Positions 1 through 9,029 of a DNA stretch of 64,000 bases are shown piece after piece. Made by a program: the position numbers and the translations under genes. Origin of the DNA: Rhizobium mongolense USDA 1844 (GTDB lineage: Bacteria; Pseudomonadota; Alphaproteobacteria; Rhizobiales; Rhizobiaceae); NCBI RefSeq assembly GCF_000419765.1, contig NZ_ATTQ01000003.1, positions 372,001-436,000 of the forward strand. Direction: 5' to 3'. The notes beneath the pieces were generated by a model. The model was not told the origin of the DNA and did not search any database. It saw only the letters and a program-made list of their open reading frames with translations. Position 1 is the first letter of the stretch; each line of letters opens with the position of its first letter.

Positions 1-1
1 T

Positions 2-799
2 CGCAACACCTGGCCGCTCCTGTCGGGCACGATCAATGTCTGGGACCAGGTCGCCGCAGGGCAAGGGGCGCTCGTCAACGAGCAGCTCTGGCGTCGCAAG
101 GGGCTCGCAATTGGCGATAGTCTGGTCTTGCCCGGCGAATGGAAACTCCCGATCGTTGGGGTCTATTCCGACTACGGCAATCCAAAAGGACAGGTCATCG
201 TCGGCGTCGAAGCCCTGACGGCACATTACACTGACGTTCCAAAGCTGAGGTATGGCGTGCGTGTTCCGCCGGCCGACGCCCCGGCGCTGAAGGAACGCCT
301 GACGACCGAATTCGGTCTGCCTTCTGAAAACATCATCGACCAGGCTTCCCTGAAGCGGCAATCTCAGGCGGTCTTCGACCAGACGTTTGCCGTGACCGGA
401 ATGCTCAATCTCTTCACCCTCGGCGTTGCAGGTTTTGCGATGTTCTCCAGCCTGCTGACCTTGTCGGGCATTCGGCTGCCGCAGCTCGCACCTGTCTGGG
501 CGATGGGAATCAGGCGGCGCGATCTTGCCCTGCTCGAAGTGCTGCGCACTCTGGCACTGTGGCTCGCGACCTTCGTTGCCGCGGTCCCTGTCGGCCTTGC
601 GCTTGCCTGGGTGCTGCTGTCGATTGTCAATGTCGAGGCTTTCGGCTGGCGGCTGCCGTTGCGGATTTTTCCGATGGACTGGCTCGTCCTAGGGTTGGTG
701 GCGCTGGCTGCGGCGGTCATGTCGGTCTTTATTCCACTCCGACGGCTGGCGACGGTCGCGCCATCGGATTTGCTGAGGGTGTTTGCCAATGAACGCTAG
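2..799 (+). CDS. FtsX-like ABC transporter permease, C-terminal part (cut by window start)
   Basis: The reading frame is open from base 2, so the gene begins before the window; 265 residues are visible. The first half is a periplasmic loop region. It is followed by hydrophobic stretches at about residues 136-160, 180-205 and 222-245, and an arginine-rich tail ending LRRLATVAPSDLLRVFANER. This is the usual C-terminal architecture of FtsX/MacB-type permeases, in which a large extracytoplasmic domain sits between TM1 and a C-terminal TM bundle. The next gene overlaps its end and encodes an AttH/CrtC-like lipocalin protein. ATPase, FtsX permease and AttH protein form a common trio, so the ATPase is expected just upstream. 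The cargo is unknown. Confidence 0.8.
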   Translation, partial: RNTWPLLSGTINVWDQVAAGQGALVNEQLWRRKGLAIGDSLVLPGEWKLPIVGVYSDYGNPKGQVIVGVEALTAHYTDVPKLRYGVRVPPADAPALKERLTTEFGLPSENIIDQASLKRQSQAVFDQTFAVTGMLNLFTLGVAGFAMFSSLLTLSGIRLPQLAPVWAMGIRRRDLALLEVLRTLALWLATFVAAVPVGLALAWVLLSIVNVEAFGWRLPLRIFPMDWLVLGLVALAAAVMSVFIPLRRLATVAPSDLLRVFANER

Positions 800-1862
800 A
801 GGTCTTCTGGCCGCCGTTGTTTCCGTAGCCACGGCAATCTCCGTTCCTGCCGCCGCTATTTCGCAAGGGTTTGCAGGACTGGGCTCGACCGCCGAGGGCT
901 TCGCTGTTCCACGCCCCGGCATACAACTCCGCTTTCCGGCAGATCACGGCCCCCATCCTGAATTCCGCATCGAATGGTGGTACATTACTGCAAACCTTGA
1001 GAGTGAGGACGGGACGCAGTACGGCGTACAATGGACGCTTTTCCGCGCCGCCCTGGCGCCGAAGACCGAGGGCGGCTGGTCCGATCCTCAAGTCTGGATG
1101 GGCCATGCCGCGATCACCGCGAAAGATCGGCATCTCTTGGCTGAAAAACTCGCCCGCGGAGGGGTCGGCCAAGCAGGTGTCGTGGCCGTACCCTTTTCTG
1201 CCTGGATCGATGATTGGGAAATGAAAGGCCTGCCCAAACCGGGCGCCGACCAGCTAGACAAGGTTAGCCTGCACGCAACCGGAAAAGATTTCGCCTACAC
1301 GCTCGAACTCTCGGCCAGCGCTCCTCTCGTGCTGCAGGGAGACCAAGGCTATTCGGTGAAGTCGGCCGAAAGGCAGGCGAGCTACTATTACTCGCAGCCG
1401 TTCTACGAGGTGTCGGGTTCTCTCGACATTGCCGGTAAGATCGTTCGGGTCAGCGGCAAGGCATGGCTTGATCGGGAATGGTCTTCGCAGCCCCTCGCCA
1501 AGGATCAGACCGGATGGGATTGGTTTTCGCTTCATCTGGATTCCGGCGAAAAGGTCATGGCGTTTCGGCTCCGCGACGGCCGCGGCGGCTACACGTCGGC
1601 GAACTGGATTTCGTCGGATGGCAAGCCTACCCCTCTGCCGCCTGGATCTCTGCAGATAGCCCCTTTGCGAACAGCACGCGTCGGCGACCGGGATGTCCCG
1701 GTTGCATGGCGCGTCCAGATCCCCGAGCGCGGCTTCGACATCACGACTAGCCCTTTGAACGACCATGCGTGGATGGCGACTACCACGCCCTATTGGGAAG
1801 GTCCAATTTCATTCAACGGAAGTGCCGGGGGGCATGGCTATCTGGAAATGACGGGATACTAA
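789..1862 (+). CDS. AttH/CrtC-like lipocalin-domain protein, secreted
   Basis: The protein has 357 residues. An N-terminal hydrophobic stretch (LLAAVVSVATAISVPAAA) is a probable signal peptide. The motif EFRIEWWYITANL near residue 60 and WLDREWSSQPL near residue 224 are typical of the AttH/CrtC-like family, whose founders include carotenoid 1,2-hydratase. Most family members beside ABC permeases have no proven hydratase activity. The ATG at 789 overlaps the end of the permease gene by 11 bases, which indicates translational coupling; an in-frame TTG at 783 is a less likely start. It probably works as the periplasmic or lipoprotein partner of the ABC exporter. Confidence 0.8.
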   Translation: MNARGLLAAVVSVATAISVPAAAISQGFAGLGSTAEGFAVPRPGIQLRFPADHGPHPEFRIEWWYITANLESEDGTQYGVQWTLFRAALAPKTEGGWSDPQVWMGHAAITAKDRHLLAEKLARGGVGQAGVVAVPFSAWIDDWEMKGLPKPGADQLDKVSLHATGKDFAYTLELSASAPLVLQGDQGYSVKSAERQASYYYSQPFYEVSGSLDIAGKIVRVSGKAWLDREWSSQPLAKDQTGWDWFSLHLDSGEKVMAFRLRDGRGGYTSANWISSDGKPTPLPPGSLQIAPLRTARVGDRDVPVAWRVQIPERGFDITTSPLNDHAWMATTTPYWEGPISFNGSAGGHGYLEMTGY

Positions 1863-1870
1863 CGATGATC

Positions 1871-1889
1871 GGCCGCGATATGCGCGGCC
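1871..1889 (+). terminator. Possible terminator hairpin after the AttH-like gene
   Basis: A 7-bp perfect inverted repeat GGCCGCG/CGCGGCC with a 5-base loop lies 9 bases after the stop codon. The T-run behind it is poor (GAACTTTATGT), so termination strength is uncertain. Confidence 0.35.
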
Positions 1890-2083
1890 GAACTTTATGT
1901 CGCGCCTCAGGCCGGAGACGTCGAGATAGCGTTGAAGAGCCCCACCTACCAGGCGACGGGTTCGAAGCGTTCATCTGCACATTCAGCCCCGCTGAATGCA
2001 ATTGCGCAAGTCTCGCGGTGTTCCACTCGGCTGTGAGCGCATTCGCGCACCGGATCTCTTACCTTCGTCCAACTTGCCTCAGC

Positions 2084-2713
2084 TCACAGAAGGGTAGCGA
2101 GGAGGATGCCGCTGCAAATTAACAAGGCGATGCCGCTCAGCAGATTGAGGGTCGCTGCCTGGAAAACTGCCCTTGAGAGGCTCCGGCTGAAGAACCGGAC
2201 CAAGAGCGTCAACGCAGCAAAGTAGCACACATTAACTACCTGAAAAATCGCGCCCAACGCATAGAACCCCAGTAAGGTCGGCTGGTGGCCGAGCGGTAGA
2301 AATGCGGGAAAGAAGCCTGCGAAAAATATAATCGGTTTGGGATTGGAAAGCGTCAGCGCAATTCCCTTGGCAAATTGGCGCCGAGGCGGAACAACCTGAC
2401 CGTGATTTTCCATGCTGCCCTGGGAAGTCAACGCCTGCCTGATCAGCCCTATTCCGATGTAGGCTACATAAGCTGATCCAAAGACCTTGATTGCATCAAT
2501 TAGAAAAGGCCATTGGGCGACGAGGGCCGCAAAACCGAGGCCTGCACATGTAATAAGGACTATGTCACCAACGACAATTCCCGCAATGCCTCCGGCGGCG
2601 GCGGCCATGCCCCGTCCGGCCTGTCCCATCACAAAAAAGGTTGCTGGGCCTGGCACGAGGATTACGAGGCTAGAGGCAAGCACGAACGAAGCGATCGTTT
2701 CCATTGCGAACAT
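2084..2713 (-). CDS. LysE/RhtB family amino-acid exporter
   Basis: An inner-membrane protein of 209 residues with six hydrophobic segments. The family signature PGPATFFVMGQ lies near the N-terminus and LSNPKPIIFFAGFFPAF in the middle; the NPK motif is typical of LysE/RhtB exporters of amino acids or their analogues. The start at 2713 (MFAMETIASF) lies 7 bases after the upstream epimerase stop, which fits an operon; the frame extends further upstream but would overlap that gene. The pair is divergent from a LysR gene that probably controls it. Substrate unknown. Confidence 0.8.
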   Translation of the reverse strand: MFAMETIASFVLASSLVILVPGPATFFVMGQAGRGMAAAAGGIAGIVVGDIVLITCAGLGFAALVAQWPFLIDAIKVFGSAYVAYIGIGLIRQALTSQGSMENHGQVVPPRRQFAKGIALTLSNPKPIIFFAGFFPAFLPLGHQPTLLGFYALGAIFQVVNVCYFAALTLLVRFFSRSLSRAVFQAATLNLLSGIALLICSGILLATLL

Positions 2714-2720
2714 GCTGGGC

Positions 2721-3650
2721 CTACCGTCCGTGCTCGAGGTGTGCGGCAATAACACCGGGCAACCATTGGGAAACATCTGGCGCTCTGTAGCCTAGAGAGA
2801 CAGCCCTGGCGCTCGACATCGCGTAGTCGGCGGGGAAGTCATATGGACTGAGTACTGCGGCGCGGCTAATCCCGGTCATGGACTCCGATTGAGCCTCTCT
2901 TCCCATGACTGATGCGACGGCTTGATGGATATCCAGAGCCGTCAACGTGCCGTTCGCGCATGCATTGATCGCACCAGTAAAGGTCTGCTGCCCAGCCCAG
3001 TAAAGAAAATCGGCAATTCCGGCGGGATTGAAAAACGAACTCTTGCCGTTGTTGATCGAATAAAAGAGCGGCCGGCCGCTGGATACCCGATCAACATAGT
3101 TTCGAAGCCGGCCGGTGAAATCGTCCGGCCCAGACAGAATATGCCCTATCCGAACGCTGACGACCGGCAGTATGCCGGACTGATGAAACCAAACCTCAGC
3201 AGCGCGTTTGGCTTCCCCATAGAGGCTTTCGGAGTATGCCTCGTCGTGCCAGGGAAAATCGGGATTTGTACGCTCGTTGCTTAGATCGATGAGATCTTCG
3301 TCGAACGGAGCTCTTTTGGCCCAGAGCAAATGTGCATAGACCTCGATGGTCGACGCCATGATGTAACGGCCCACTCTCCCGGCGAAGACAGATTCCGATA
3401 TCCGAGCGTCGAGCGGACTGTAGCACATCTGGTCGAAGATGACGTCATAGTCTCCTCTTCCAGCAAAGGCACGCTCCATGGCAACTTTGTCGCGCCGGTC
3501 GACCGTGACACGGCTAACGGCAGACCCGAAGTCGTCCGAAGTGATCCCTCGGGTCGCCACGGTTACGTTGAGGCCAGCTTCGAGAAGCCGCCTTACCAAC
3601 AGCCGGCCGAAAAAGCGGGTTCCGCCAATGACTAAGGCATTTTTTTGCAT
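2721..3650 (-). CDS. NAD-dependent epimerase/dehydratase family protein (extended SDR)
   Basis: The protein has 309 residues. The N-terminus MQKNALVIGGTRFFGRLL carries the glycine-rich Rossmann turn. The YGEAK motif in the middle is the YxxxK catalytic pair of short-chain dehydrogenases, and the length fits the extended SDR group. The start at 3650 is chosen because AGGAG lies 12 bases upstream; a longer frame to 3713 has no such site. It heads a two-gene operon with the LysE-type exporter. The substrate, probably a nucleotide sugar or small hydroxy compound, is not evident. Confidence 0.8.
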   Translation of the reverse strand: MQKNALVIGGTRFFGRLLVRRLLEAGLNVTVATRGITSDDFGSAVSRVTVDRRDKVAMERAFAGRGDYDVIFDQMCYSPLDARISESVFAGRVGRYIMASTIEVYAHLLWAKRAPFDEDLIDLSNERTNPDFPWHDEAYSESLYGEAKRAAEVWFHQSGILPVVSVRIGHILSGPDDFTGRLRNYVDRVSSGRPLFYSINNGKSSFFNPAGIADFLYWAGQQTFTGAINACANGTLTALDIHQAVASVMGREAQSESMTGISRAAVLSPYDFPADYAMSSARAVSLGYRAPDVSQWLPGVIAAHLEHGR

Positions 3651-3741
3651 GGTGATTGTAGCTCCTGGATGAACCCTTGAATCCCATGCATCTATTGACT
3701 GCGCAACCGACAAATACTAAGCTGATGAATTAGAATTTCTA

Positions 3742-3759
3742 TGTCATTATGGACTGACA
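3742..3759. promoter_or_regulatory. Candidate LysR operator between divergent genes
   Basis: The perfect inverted repeat TGTCA-N8-TGACA sits in the 110-bp divergent region, directly before the LysR start at 3761. Its size and place fit a LysR-type autoregulatory site. Confidence 0.4.
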
Positions 3760-3760
3760 A

Positions 3761-4639
3761 ATGCGCAGCCTTGGGGGACTTATTGACTTCGAATGCGCCG
3801 CGCGCTGGCAGAGCTTCAAGCTTGCGTCGCTTGAACTTCATAAGACACCGGCTGCCGTGAGCCAGCAGATCAAGACTCTTGAACAAACTCTGGGCTTCCC
3901 CCTGTTCGAGCGGCACGCGCGCGGTGTGACGATTACCGATAAGGGCAAAGAACTTGCCGAGACTGTTGCCAAGGCAGTTCTGCTGCTCGACCAGAAAATA
4001 AGCGACCTTGCTGATGGCGGCGTCGACCGGGTGCTACGGGTTTCGACGACTCATTCATTCGCAATGAAATGGCTCATCCCAAGACTTCCGCGCTTCAACC
4101 TCGCCCATCCAGAGGTCGACTTTAGGCTGGAGGCGACAGATGAGCCGGTACCGCTAAACTCGGGCAAATGTGACGTCGTGGTCCGACATGCAAGGTATGA
4201 ACCGCATGCGGCAGACGACTTGACGTTCCCGGATCGCTTCGTGATGGTCGCGAGCCCAAGCCTTCTTGAAAGGTCGGGGCGCCCGGACCTCTTGATCGAT
4301 GACATAGATGGCCTTCCAATAATCTATGAAGGTTCAACGCACCCTTGGATGCTGTTGCTGGAAGCGCGAGGCATGCTCGGGAAGACATTGTCTTTCACCC
4401 GAGCCTTTAGCCATGCCGGGTTGCTCGTCCAGGCGGCGGTTTCGGGTGACGGGGTGGCACTGGTATCTGCAGCGATCGCGTCTGATGACATTTTGGCGGG
4501 CAGACTTGTTATGGCTGCCGATCTGTTCGTTCCGTCGTCCTACTGCTACAGGGTGCTGACTGCCTCCTCTAGTGCGACTAAGATCCAGGTGAAGCATTTC
4601 CGATCATGGATCGCCGAAGAAATGAGGCGATGCACTTAA
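3761..4639 (+). CDS. LysR family transcriptional regulator (GcvA-like)
   Basis: The protein has 292 residues. The N-terminal winged HTH spans about residues 7-65, with AAVSQQIKTLEQTLGFPLFER as the recognition region (typical LysR form xAVSxxIxxLExxLGxxLFxR). The rest is a periplasmic-binding-like effector domain. The phrasing 'VSTTHSFAMKWLIPRLPRF' is close to GcvA-type LysR proteins. It is divergent from the epimerase/LysE operon, so those genes are the likely target and an amino acid a plausible inducer. Confidence 0.88.
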   Translation: MRSLGGLIDFECAARWQSFKLASLELHKTPAAVSQQIKTLEQTLGFPLFERHARGVTITDKGKELAETVAKAVLLLDQKISDLADGGVDRVLRVSTTHSFAMKWLIPRLPRFNLAHPEVDFRLEATDEPVPLNSGKCDVVVRHARYEPHAADDLTFPDRFVMVASPSLLERSGRPDLLIDDIDGLPIIYEGSTHPWMLLLEARGMLGKTLSFTRAFSHAGLLVQAAVSGDGVALVSAAIASDDILAGRLVMAADLFVPSSYCYRVLTASSSATKIQVKHFRSWIAEEMRRCT

Positions 4640-5291
4640 CCATGAGTCCGTTGCTCTACGAGTTCCCCAGATTCGTCATCACTGCTGTAATGGGCGAAAG
4701 AACATGGCTGACCAAAAGGATCCACCGCCACTACACTCGACTTTCGCCAGTGCCTGCTCGCATGAGAAAAATGCACGGAAGTTTGACCCCTTTCGGCGCA
4801 CAACATTGACCCTGGCGGAGGCAGGGTATCTCATTTCTTCGATTGCTGAATTTAGCGGGCTGTTGGGGTCAATGTTCAATGCACACGGTGGGGTCAAACT
4901 TCTATGCGCCGAAAGACACTCGTCAATTATGCCTTCGCGGCGGAGCCGTCATTCAGGCGTTTCTGAACGCTCGAAAGCACCTCGTCGAACGTGGGCGGAG
5001 TTTCGTCAGGGGGGCACTTTTTGGTCATTTCCGTCATAGCGGGCAGAACCTTCGCCACTCTCCGCCACTATTCCACCGCCATGACGCAAAGGTAGGCTGG
5101 ATTGCGGAACGTCCAGAAGCGGCAAAAATTATCTTTTGTTAATTACAGGTCTCGCTGACAAGGTTCTATCCTGTCTCGCTGCAGGTCGAGAACCGCCGGC
5201 GATGAGTGACCACCGCGACACGACGGAACTGGACGGCACTGCAGACGGGAGGATGAAAAGACAATCGTCCTCCACATTCGGGAGATGCAAA
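4640..5291. other. Gene-poor stretch with mobile-element remnants
   Basis: No intact gene is supported. It holds paired IS21-like end repeats (4778-4914). Between 4909 and 5050 the minus strand carries a short decayed reading frame that ends NDGSAAKA and stops at about 4929, with an in-frame TAG upstream. This may be the tail of a lost transposon or resident gene. Confidence 0.5.
4778..4914. mobile_element. IS21-family-like terminal repeats (remnant)
   Basis: Three nested inverted matches are visible: GAAGTTTGACCCC (4778-4790) with 4890-4902, TTTCGGCGCA (4791-4800) with 4905-4914, and AACATTGACCC (4802-4812) with 4866-4876. Alternating GGGGTCAATGTT and GGGGTCAAACTTC blocks are the style of multiple terminal repeats in IS21 elements. 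No istA or istB gene lies between or beside them, so only the ends remain. Family assignment is from recalled motif style. Confidence 0.45.
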
Positions 5292-5738
5292 ATGCGCTCT
5301 TTGATTGTTAAGACGGCGCTCACCGCCATCCTTATATCTGTCCCACTAGCAACCGCCTTCGCTGCGTCCCATGCTTCCCGTGCTTCACACGGTGCGCACG
5401 CCGGCGAGCATGATCGTCGCGATCATTGGGCTCGGACCGAGCCAGGCGACGATGACCCGCTTGTGGATCCAATGCCGATGTTCATCCCCGACAGCCGATT
5501 GGACACCATACTTGCTGAGATCCGTGCCGCCGACGGCCGTATCGCGGCTGACAGGGGCCGAAGGCTGCTCAGCGCCGCTGAAGTTCGTGATCTCCGTTCG
5601 GAAGAAGCCGCGATTCACAGGCAAGCCATCCAGATGGCTCTGAGCGACGGCACGATATCCGCGTTTCATTATCACGTGATAGAGCATCAGATCGCCAATC
5701 TCGATGGAGCGATTTCACGCGAGGCCCGCCACGCCTGA
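5292..5738 (+). CDS. Small secreted hypothetical protein
   Basis: The protein has 148 residues. The start at 5292 is preceded by GGGAGA and gives a clear signal peptide (MRSLIVKTALTAILISVP, cleavage near AFA/ASH). The mature part begins with a His-rich stretch (HASRASHGAHAGEHDRRDHW) and continues as a charged, probably helical domain. I do not recognise the family. The His-rich segment could bind metal, but this is only inference. It is followed by a good intrinsic terminator and appears monocistronic. Confidence 0.65.
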   Translation: MRSLIVKTALTAILISVPLATAFAASHASRASHGAHAGEHDRRDHWARTEPGDDDPLVDPMPMFIPDSRLDTILAEIRAADGRIAADRGRRLLSAAEVRDLRSEEAAIHRQAIQMALSDGTISAFHYHVIEHQIANLDGAISREARHA

Positions 5739-5758
5739 CCGCTATCATCGCGCACCTG

Positions 5759-5788
5759 AAAAGCCGCTGCTCTGGGCGGCTTTTCTCT
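5759..5788 (+). terminator. Intrinsic terminator of the secreted-protein gene
   Basis: Stem AAAAGCCGC (5759-5767) and GCGGCTTTT (5776-5784) with an 8-base loop, followed by CTCTT. It lies 21 bases after the stop at 5738. Confidence 0.75.
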
Positions 5789-6205
5789 TCCTTATAAGTG
5801 TTTTGAACTGGCAAGATCAGATGCGGCAGGCGCCGATCGTGGCCGCGCTATTTCTTTTTCTGTTTCTGCAGGACGTCCAGATCGTTGTCTCGTATCTCAG
5901 CGGGGCAACTTTTGGTGCTAAGCCAATGTTCGGCCCCGAAAGCCGTTTGAATGCAGCGGAAAGTCGAGGCTGAATGCCAACGGCAAAAAGCTTGATGCCT
6001 GGTGATCTGCGGGACCCTGGGATGCAGCTAGCGGCCAATTTTTGCAAGCCGCGGCGACCGCTTAGTTCTGGGTCTTGGCTGCCAATCGCTTGAGTGGGCT
6101 GAACTGGCCGAAATTCGCATCGGTGTCTGAGAGATTCTTCGTGACAGAGGATCGTTGCAACAATATACAGTCAATGCCGATGAAGAAGGACATTGTGATA
6201 TTTCG
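5789..6205. other. Intergenic region before the MocR gene
   Basis: No gene is supported in this 417-bp stretch. It must hold the MocR-type regulator's promoter. I see no clear -35/-10 pair; AGAGG at 6146-6150 could serve an alternative TTG start at 6155. Confidence 0.4.
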
Positions 6206-7609
6206 ATGAAAGACTGGCGACCCGACCTCAGCCGCAGCAACAAGCCCCGCTACATGGCCATCGCCGACCTTATCGAGATGGATTTGCGCAGCGGTCGTCT
6301 GGCGATCGGTGATCGTCTGCCGCCGCAGCGCGAGTTGGCGAAACATCTGGATATCGATTTCACCACCGTCGCGCGTGGTTATGCCGAGGCGCAGAAGCGC
6401 GGACTGGTGGATTCGCACGTTGGCCGCGGCACGTTCGTCACCGGCGGGGCCGACAAGGAGCGCCGGGACTTCGGGTCCGACACCGCCCCCGATCCGCGCC
6501 GTATGTCGGCGATCGACCTTTCGATGAATATGCCGCCGGAGCCAACCGATCCGGAATTGATCATGCGGATGCGCGAGGGAATCTCGACGGTGGCTTCCAG
6601 CCTTATCCCGCTTCTGCGCTATCAAGGATTTGGCGGCTCGGGCATGGACAAGGCGGCCGCCGCCGCTTGGCTCAGCCGTCGCGGCCTTGTTCCGTCGCAG
6701 GAGCGTATTTTCGTGACGCCCGGCGCTCACCCGGCGCTGCTGGCGATTTGCGGCCTGCTGGCAAAGCCCTCTGAAACCATCCTGTCGGAACGCATCACCT
6801 ATCCCGGCATCCGCTCGATTGCGGCGCAACTGCGCATCAATCTTTCGGGTTTGCCGATGGACGCTGATGGCATTTTGCCGGCGGCCTTTGCCGAAGCCTG
6901 CGAGAAATTGAAACCCAAGGGCATTTACCTCAACCCGACCCTGCAGAACCCGCTTACCCTGACTATCCCAGAGCGGCGGCGCGAAGAGATTTCCGCGGTG
7001 GCGCGCAAATATCACGTCCCGATCATCGAAGACGACGCCTATGGCTTCATTCCGCTGCATGCGCCGCCGCCGTTTGCAGCAATGGCCCCGGACCTCACCT
7101 GGCATATCGGCGGCTTGGCGAAATGCATCGGCGCCGGGCTCCGGCTGGCCTATGTCGTCGCACCGGATACCAAGGCGATCTGGCCCTTCGTCAGTGCCAT
7201 GCGTGCCAACAATGTCATGGCGTCGCCGCTCAACATGGCGCTTGCCACACGGTGGATCGAGGATGGCACCGCCGATGTCATGCTTCGATTCATCCGCAAG
7301 GAGGCAGCGGCACGCCAGGAACTGGTCGCAGCCATCCTTCCGCCCGGTAGCTATCGTGGCGATCCCATCAGCTTCAACATCTGGCTGCCGCTGACGAACG
7401 GCTGGACGCGGTCGACCTTCGGCAGCCACATGCGCGCCTCGGGCATTGGCGTCGTCGCCAGCGATGCGTTCACGGTCGAAGGTCAGGCGCTGGAAGCGGT
7501 GCGCGTCTGCCTTGGAGGCCCTATCGAGCGCGAAAAGCTGCGGGGTAGTCTCGAATTCATGGGGCACGCACTTGAAGGCTCGCCTGAACTCGCGGCGTCC
7601 TTCTTCTAG
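6206..7609 (+). CDS. MocR-type regulator: GntR HTH fused to aminotransferase-like domain
   Basis: The protein has 467 residues from ATG 6206 (TTG 6155 is possible). A GntR winged helix covers about residues 10-78, with ELAKHLDIDFTTVARGYAEA as the recognition region. A fold-type I aminotransferase domain follows, with PGAHPALLAI, YLNPTLQNPLTL (cofactor-binding Asn/Pro region), EDDAYGFI, and the pyridoxal lysine region HIGGLAKCIGAGLRLAYV. MocR proteins use the PLP domain as a sensor, often for an amine or amino acid. The downstream neighbour is a DUF983 gene in the same direction, so the regulated partner is not obvious. Confidence 0.88.
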   Translation: MKDWRPDLSRSNKPRYMAIADLIEMDLRSGRLAIGDRLPPQRELAKHLDIDFTTVARGYAEAQKRGLVDSHVGRGTFVTGGADKERRDFGSDTAPDPRRMSAIDLSMNMPPEPTDPELIMRMREGISTVASSLIPLLRYQGFGGSGMDKAAAAAWLSRRGLVPSQERIFVTPGAHPALLAICGLLAKPSETILSERITYPGIRSIAAQLRINLSGLPMDADGILPAAFAEACEKLKPKGIYLNPTLQNPLTLTIPERRREEISAVARKYHVPIIEDDAYGFIPLHAPPPFAAMAPDLTWHIGGLAKCIGAGLRLAYVVAPDTKAIWPFVSAMRANNVMASPLNMALATRWIEDGTADVMLRFIRKEAAARQELVAAILPPGSYRGDPISFNIWLPLTNGWTRSTFGSHMRASGIGVVASDAFTVEGQALEAVRVCLGGPIEREKLRGSLEFMGHALEGSPELAASFF

Positions 7610-7703
7610 ATTGGTCCGCATGTCAATGGATCCGAGGTGAGAGCTCCGCGGCAATATGCCATATCGCACCAATTGGAAAAATGTACCTATATTGAATGCA
7701 GTC

Positions 7704-7715
7704 AATGAATTCATT
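7704..7715. promoter_or_regulatory. Palindrome upstream of the DUF983 gene
   Basis: Perfect 12-bp palindrome AATGAATTCATT, with TGAATG repeated nearby at 7693, in the 149-bp gap between the MocR gene and the DUF983 gene. It is a candidate operator, possibly for the MocR protein. Confidence 0.3.
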
Positions 7716-7758
7716 CAATACGTGCATACCTGCATGTACTGTATAAGGATCTTTCGTC

Positions 7759-8154
7759 ATGCAAACGGAGTGGCCACCAATTCCACCGACGACCACCGGG
7801 CTCAAAGGACGATGCCCGCGCTGTGGCCAGGGGCACATTTTCAACGGCTTCCTGAAAATTAGGCCCGAATGCGAAGTCTGCGGCCTCGACTACGGTTTCG
7901 CCGATCCGGCGGATGGTCCGGCCTTTTTTGTCATCTGCTTCGCTTGCGTGCCAAGTGTCCTGCTCGGCGTGTGGCTCGAAGTCCAGTATAGCGCGCCCTT
8001 GTGGGTTCATTTGCTGGTCACCGGTCCCTTCATGCTGGCTACTTGTATCCCGCCCTTGCGGCCGCTGAAGGGATGGTTGGTCGCCAGCCAATATTTCTAC
8101 AAGGCGGAAGAGGGCAAGCTAGCCCGCACCTCTCCTGCGTCGAAAGAGGATTAA
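7759..8154 (+). CDS. DUF983 family membrane protein with zinc ribbon
   Basis: The protein has 131 residues. An N-terminal four-cysteine ribbon (CPRCGQGHIF then CEVCGLDYGF) is followed by FADPADGPAFF and two hydrophobic segments, the standard DUF983 layout. Its function is unknown, although DUF983 genes often sit near respiratory genes in alphaproteobacteria. AAGGA lies 9 bases before the ATG. A decayed second copy is present at 44926-45215. Confidence 0.85.
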   Translation: MQTEWPPIPPTTTGLKGRCPRCGQGHIFNGFLKIRPECEVCGLDYGFADPADGPAFFVICFACVPSVLLGVWLEVQYSAPLWVHLLVTGPFMLATCIPPLRPLKGWLVASQYFYKAEEGKLARTSPASKED

Positions 8155-8469
8155 GTCCCGTTCCCGCCACCTACGCAAAACCGGCTCAAGCTCTGGGCAG
8201 CCGGGCAACACTGGATTCGGAACCGCGATGAGGCTACTTGAGAGCAACGCACGCGTTCCATAAATCGGCGGCGTTACTCAGCTCAATTCAGATCGCTGCC
8301 CGTGGTTCGAATACGCTCAAGGCGAGCGCGGGAGCGTCAGCTGCTTCGCCGATCTTCTTACACGAGCCTTTGCGCCGCGTCTCAGCGTGAGCTATCCAGG
8401 GCGCGCTCATGTTGACTCCGTCTTTCACTCAGCTCAAAAGAACTCTTGCCTACAGAGGGGAGATAACTG
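8155..8469. other. Intergenic region upstream of the SyrB-like gene
   Basis: No gene or strong hairpin is seen in these 315 bases. The SyrB-like gene has a good ribosome site (GAGGGGAGATAACTG) at its right edge. Confidence 0.4.
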
Positions 8470-8910
8470 ATGGCTGACGAGAACAACACGGGCTCCATTG
8501 CCGAAGTCGCAGAGACGGATGCAACGGCAAAAGTGCCGGCGCCTAAAAAGCCGCGCGCACCACGGGGCCAGAAGGCATCTGCCGGAGCAACGGTAGCTGC
8601 ATCACTTGCGAAGACCGCGCAGCTGCCGAGTGGTCGCACGAAGCGTGGTAAAGGAGCCGGGCAGGCAAAGCTGACGCCCCAAGAAACGCAAATCACTGGC
8701 AAGAGCACGACCAAGGACGCCATCAAGGACATCGGTAGAAAGCAGGCGCCAAAGCAAACCGCGCAAACAGCCAAGGCGCCGCTACCAGCTCTCGATGCGT
8801 TGGGAGATCTAACTCAGCTTGAAGAAGAGAATAAAAGGCTCCGCAAAACCCTGGCAGATAAGCTTCGCGCGGAAAATACCGATCTGCGCAAGCGGCTCGG
8901 GCTCGTCTAA
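8470..8910 (+). CDS. SyrB-like regulatory protein
   Basis: The protein has 146 residues. It begins MADENNTGSIAEVAETDAT, has a Lys/Ala/Pro-rich middle (KKPRAPRGQKA) and ends in a short coiled coil, LTQLEEENKRLRKTLADKLR followed by AENTDLRKRLGLV. Start, basic middle and heptad tail match the SyrB/SyrB2-like proteins of rhizobia. SyrB was described in Sinorhizobium meliloti as a regulator of symbiotic genes upstream of SyrA; most homologues have no tested function. The next gene has a related tail. Confidence 0.7.
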   Translation: MADENNTGSIAEVAETDATAKVPAPKKPRAPRGQKASAGATVAASLAKTAQLPSGRTKRGKGAGQAKLTPQETQITGKSTTKDAIKDIGRKQAPKQTAQTAKAPLPALDALGDLTQLEEENKRLRKTLADKLRAENTDLRKRLGLV

Positions 8911-9029
8911 TCGACTAGGATGGGGGCGATTGGGCGATCGACGGTAGAGAAACTCGCCGGCCTCAATCGCGAGCCCGGATCTAAAGCTGCGGCAACGCCC
9001 TGCTGCGGATTGCTCGAGGTTGAAGCACT

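Noticed and set aside
4640..5291. Intact insertion sequence
   Set aside because: End repeats exist but there is no transposase frame; called a remnant.
6062..7714. Open minus-strand frame of 550 codons
   Set aside because: It runs antisense to the MocR-type gene, has no ribosome site or recognisable domain, and arises from GC-rich codon use.
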